Positions 5,443-6,284 of a stretch of 6,284 nucleotides of DNA are shown here, piece by piece (position 1 is the first letter of the stretch; each line of letters opens with the position of its first letter). The position numbers were made by a program, and so were the translations under genes. A model generated the notes under the pieces. That model saw only the letters and a program-made list of their open reading frames with translations, did no database searches and had not been told where the DNA came from. The stretch is from assembly GCA_036401055.1 (NCBI GenBank), contig DASWWC010000319.1, forward strand, positions 1 to 6,284, written 5' to 3'. This DNA is from Pelomonas sp036401055 (GTDB lineage Bacteria; Pseudomonadota; Gammaproteobacteria; Burkholderiales; Burkholderiaceae_C).

Positions 5443-6153
5443 ATGAACACCCAGGATGCCAAGCGCGTCCTTGAAACCGCGCTGATCTGTGCCTCGCAGC
5501 CGCTGACGCTGCGTGAGATGCGCAGCCTGTTCGCCGACGAGCTCGGCGCCGACAGCCTGCGCAGCCTGCTCGACGAGCTGACCCGTGACTGGGACGGCAA
5601 GGGTGTCGAGCTGGTCGCGCTGGCCTCGGGCTGGCGCTTCCAGAGCCGACCCGAGTTGCGCGAGTACCTGGACCGCCTCCACCCCGAGAAGCCGCCGCGC
5701 TACTCGCGGGCGGTGCTGGAGACGCTGGCCATCATTGCCTACCGCCAGCCCGTCACGCGCGGCGACATCGAGGACATCCGCGGCGTCGTCGTGGCCAGCC
5801 AGATCATCAAGCAGCTGGAAGACCGCGGCTGGATCGACGCCATCGGTCACCGCGAGACCCCCGGCCGGCCGGCGCTGTACGCGACGACCAAGGCCTTCCT
5901 GGATGACCTGGGCCTGGCCAGCCTGGAGCAGTTGCCGGCCCTGGAGGTCGGCAGCGAGCCGCCGGCCTTCGAGGCGCTGCAAGGCCAGTTGCTGGACCCG
6001 ACCGACGCCGAGCCGGCGCCTGCCGAGGTCGCCGACCAGGCCATCGCCTCGACGCCAAGCCTGTTTGGTGCCGACGGCACCCCCGCCATTCCCGAATCCG
6101 CCCCCACCGATCCCTCCGATCCGCCCCCCACAACCGAGCCCGAACCCGCATGA
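5443..6153 (+). CDS. scpB: ScpB, segregation and condensation protein B
   Basis: A 236-aa protein with the two winged-helix domains of ScpB: the first at about 4-77, the second at about 86-155 with the signature ETLAIIAYRQPVTRGDIEDI (93-112), followed by GHRETPGRPALYATT (135-149). ScpB dimers bind ScpA, the kleisin of the SMC complex, which compacts and helps segregate the nucleoid. The typical core ends near residue 165; here a tail of ~70 residues rich in Pro, Ala, Glu and Asp follows and is probably disordered. The start at 5443 is supported by the family-typical N-terminus MNTQDAKRVLETAL; the Shine-Dalgarno is weak (GAAGTTGAG, ending 3 nt before the ATG). scpA is not next to it in the window. 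It overlaps rluB by ATGA, so the two are likely translated in a coupled way. Confidence 0.94.
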   Translation: MNTQDAKRVLETALICASQPLTLREMRSLFADELGADSLRSLLDELTRDWDGKGVELVALASGWRFQSRPELREYLDRLHPEKPPRYSRAVLETLAIIAYRQPVTRGDIEDIRGVVVASQIIKQLEDRGWIDAIGHRETPGRPALYATTKAFLDDLGLASLEQLPALEVGSEPPAFEALQGQLLDPTDAEPAPAEVADQAIASTPSLFGADGTPAIPESAPTDPSDPPPTTEPEPA

Positions 6154-6284
6154 ACGACGCCGCCGACCAAGACCAAGCCCTGCCCAACGCTGCTGCCGAC
6201 GCTGACGCGCCCGCCGCGCCCAAGCGCCGCCGCACGACGGCCAAGGCGGCCGCCGAGGCTGCGCCCGCGCCCGACGCCGAGGTG
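6150..6284 (+). CDS. rluB: N-terminal part of probable RluB, 23S rRNA pseudouridine 2605 synthase (3' partial)
   Basis: Forty-five codons run from ATG at 6150 to the window end with no stop. The ATG overlaps the scpB TGA (ATGA), a usual coupling arrangement. The visible sequence is low-complexity: an acidic Ala-rich start (MNDAADQDQAL), then a basic patch PKRRRTTAKAAAEAA. No catalytic domain is inside the window. The assignment rests on two things: rluB commonly follows scpB in Proteobacteria, and RluB of Burkholderiales often carries a long Ala/Pro/Lys/Arg-rich disordered N-terminal extension of this type. If correct, the S4 and TruA-like domains follow beyond the window and the enzyme modifies U2605 of 23S rRNA. 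The gene's existence is well supported; its name is inferred from context. Confidence 0.75.
   Translation, partial: MNDAADQDQALPNAAADADAPAAPKRRRTTAKAAAEAAPAPDAEV

Overview
The window is a GC-rich (roughly 70 %) chromosomal segment with strong G/C preference at third codon positions. The protein set and style (BamD, YoaA, RluD, and a ScpB of the MNTQ.AKRVLETALI type followed by RluB with a long Ala/Pro/Lys-rich N-terminus) point to a betaproteobacterium, most likely Burkholderiales near the Rubrivivax/Leptothrix/Ideonella lineages. This assignment rests on remembered family features, not on a database search. I see no mobile element, CRISPR array, tRNA, rRNA or sign of recent transfer; it is mainly a housekeeping region.

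Layout. (1) 2-172 (+): the last 56 codons of an unidentified protein with a charged Gln/Arg-rich helix. A strong GC hairpin (180-203) separates it from the convergent gene. (2) 208-978 (-): a PP2C-type Ser/Thr phosphatase. (3) A 61-nt divergent promoter gap leads to 1040-1243 (+), a YdcH/DUF465-type small protein, overlapping by 14 nt the start of 1230-3287 (+), the iron-sulfur helicase YoaA (DinG/XPD family). A 9-bp hairpin (3276-3298) whose loop holds the yoaA stop codon closes this pair. (4) 3318-4133 (-): lipoprotein BamD, convergent with yoaA and divergent from rluD. (5) 4178-5185 (+): RluD, 23S rRNA pseudouridine synthase. (6) 5186-5442: a 257-nt gap with a candidate promoter and a leader that can fold as an H-type pseudoknot. 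(7) 5443-6153 (+): ScpB, overlapping by ATGA the start of rluB (6150 to the window end).

The genes cover envelope assembly (BamD), ribosome maturation (RluD, RluB), chromosome condensation and segregation (ScpB), replication repair (YoaA) and signalling (PP2C). Pairs probably made from one message are ydcH-yoaA and scpB-rluB.

The least ordinary signals are regulatory. Both divergent junctions carry back-to-back mirrored -10 hexamers sharing one TATA core. One of these raises doubt about the rluD start codon, and the other would make the phosphatase mRNA nearly leaderless. The scpB leader appears to begin almost exactly at a potential pseudoknot. I do not see a convincing new multi-gene system.
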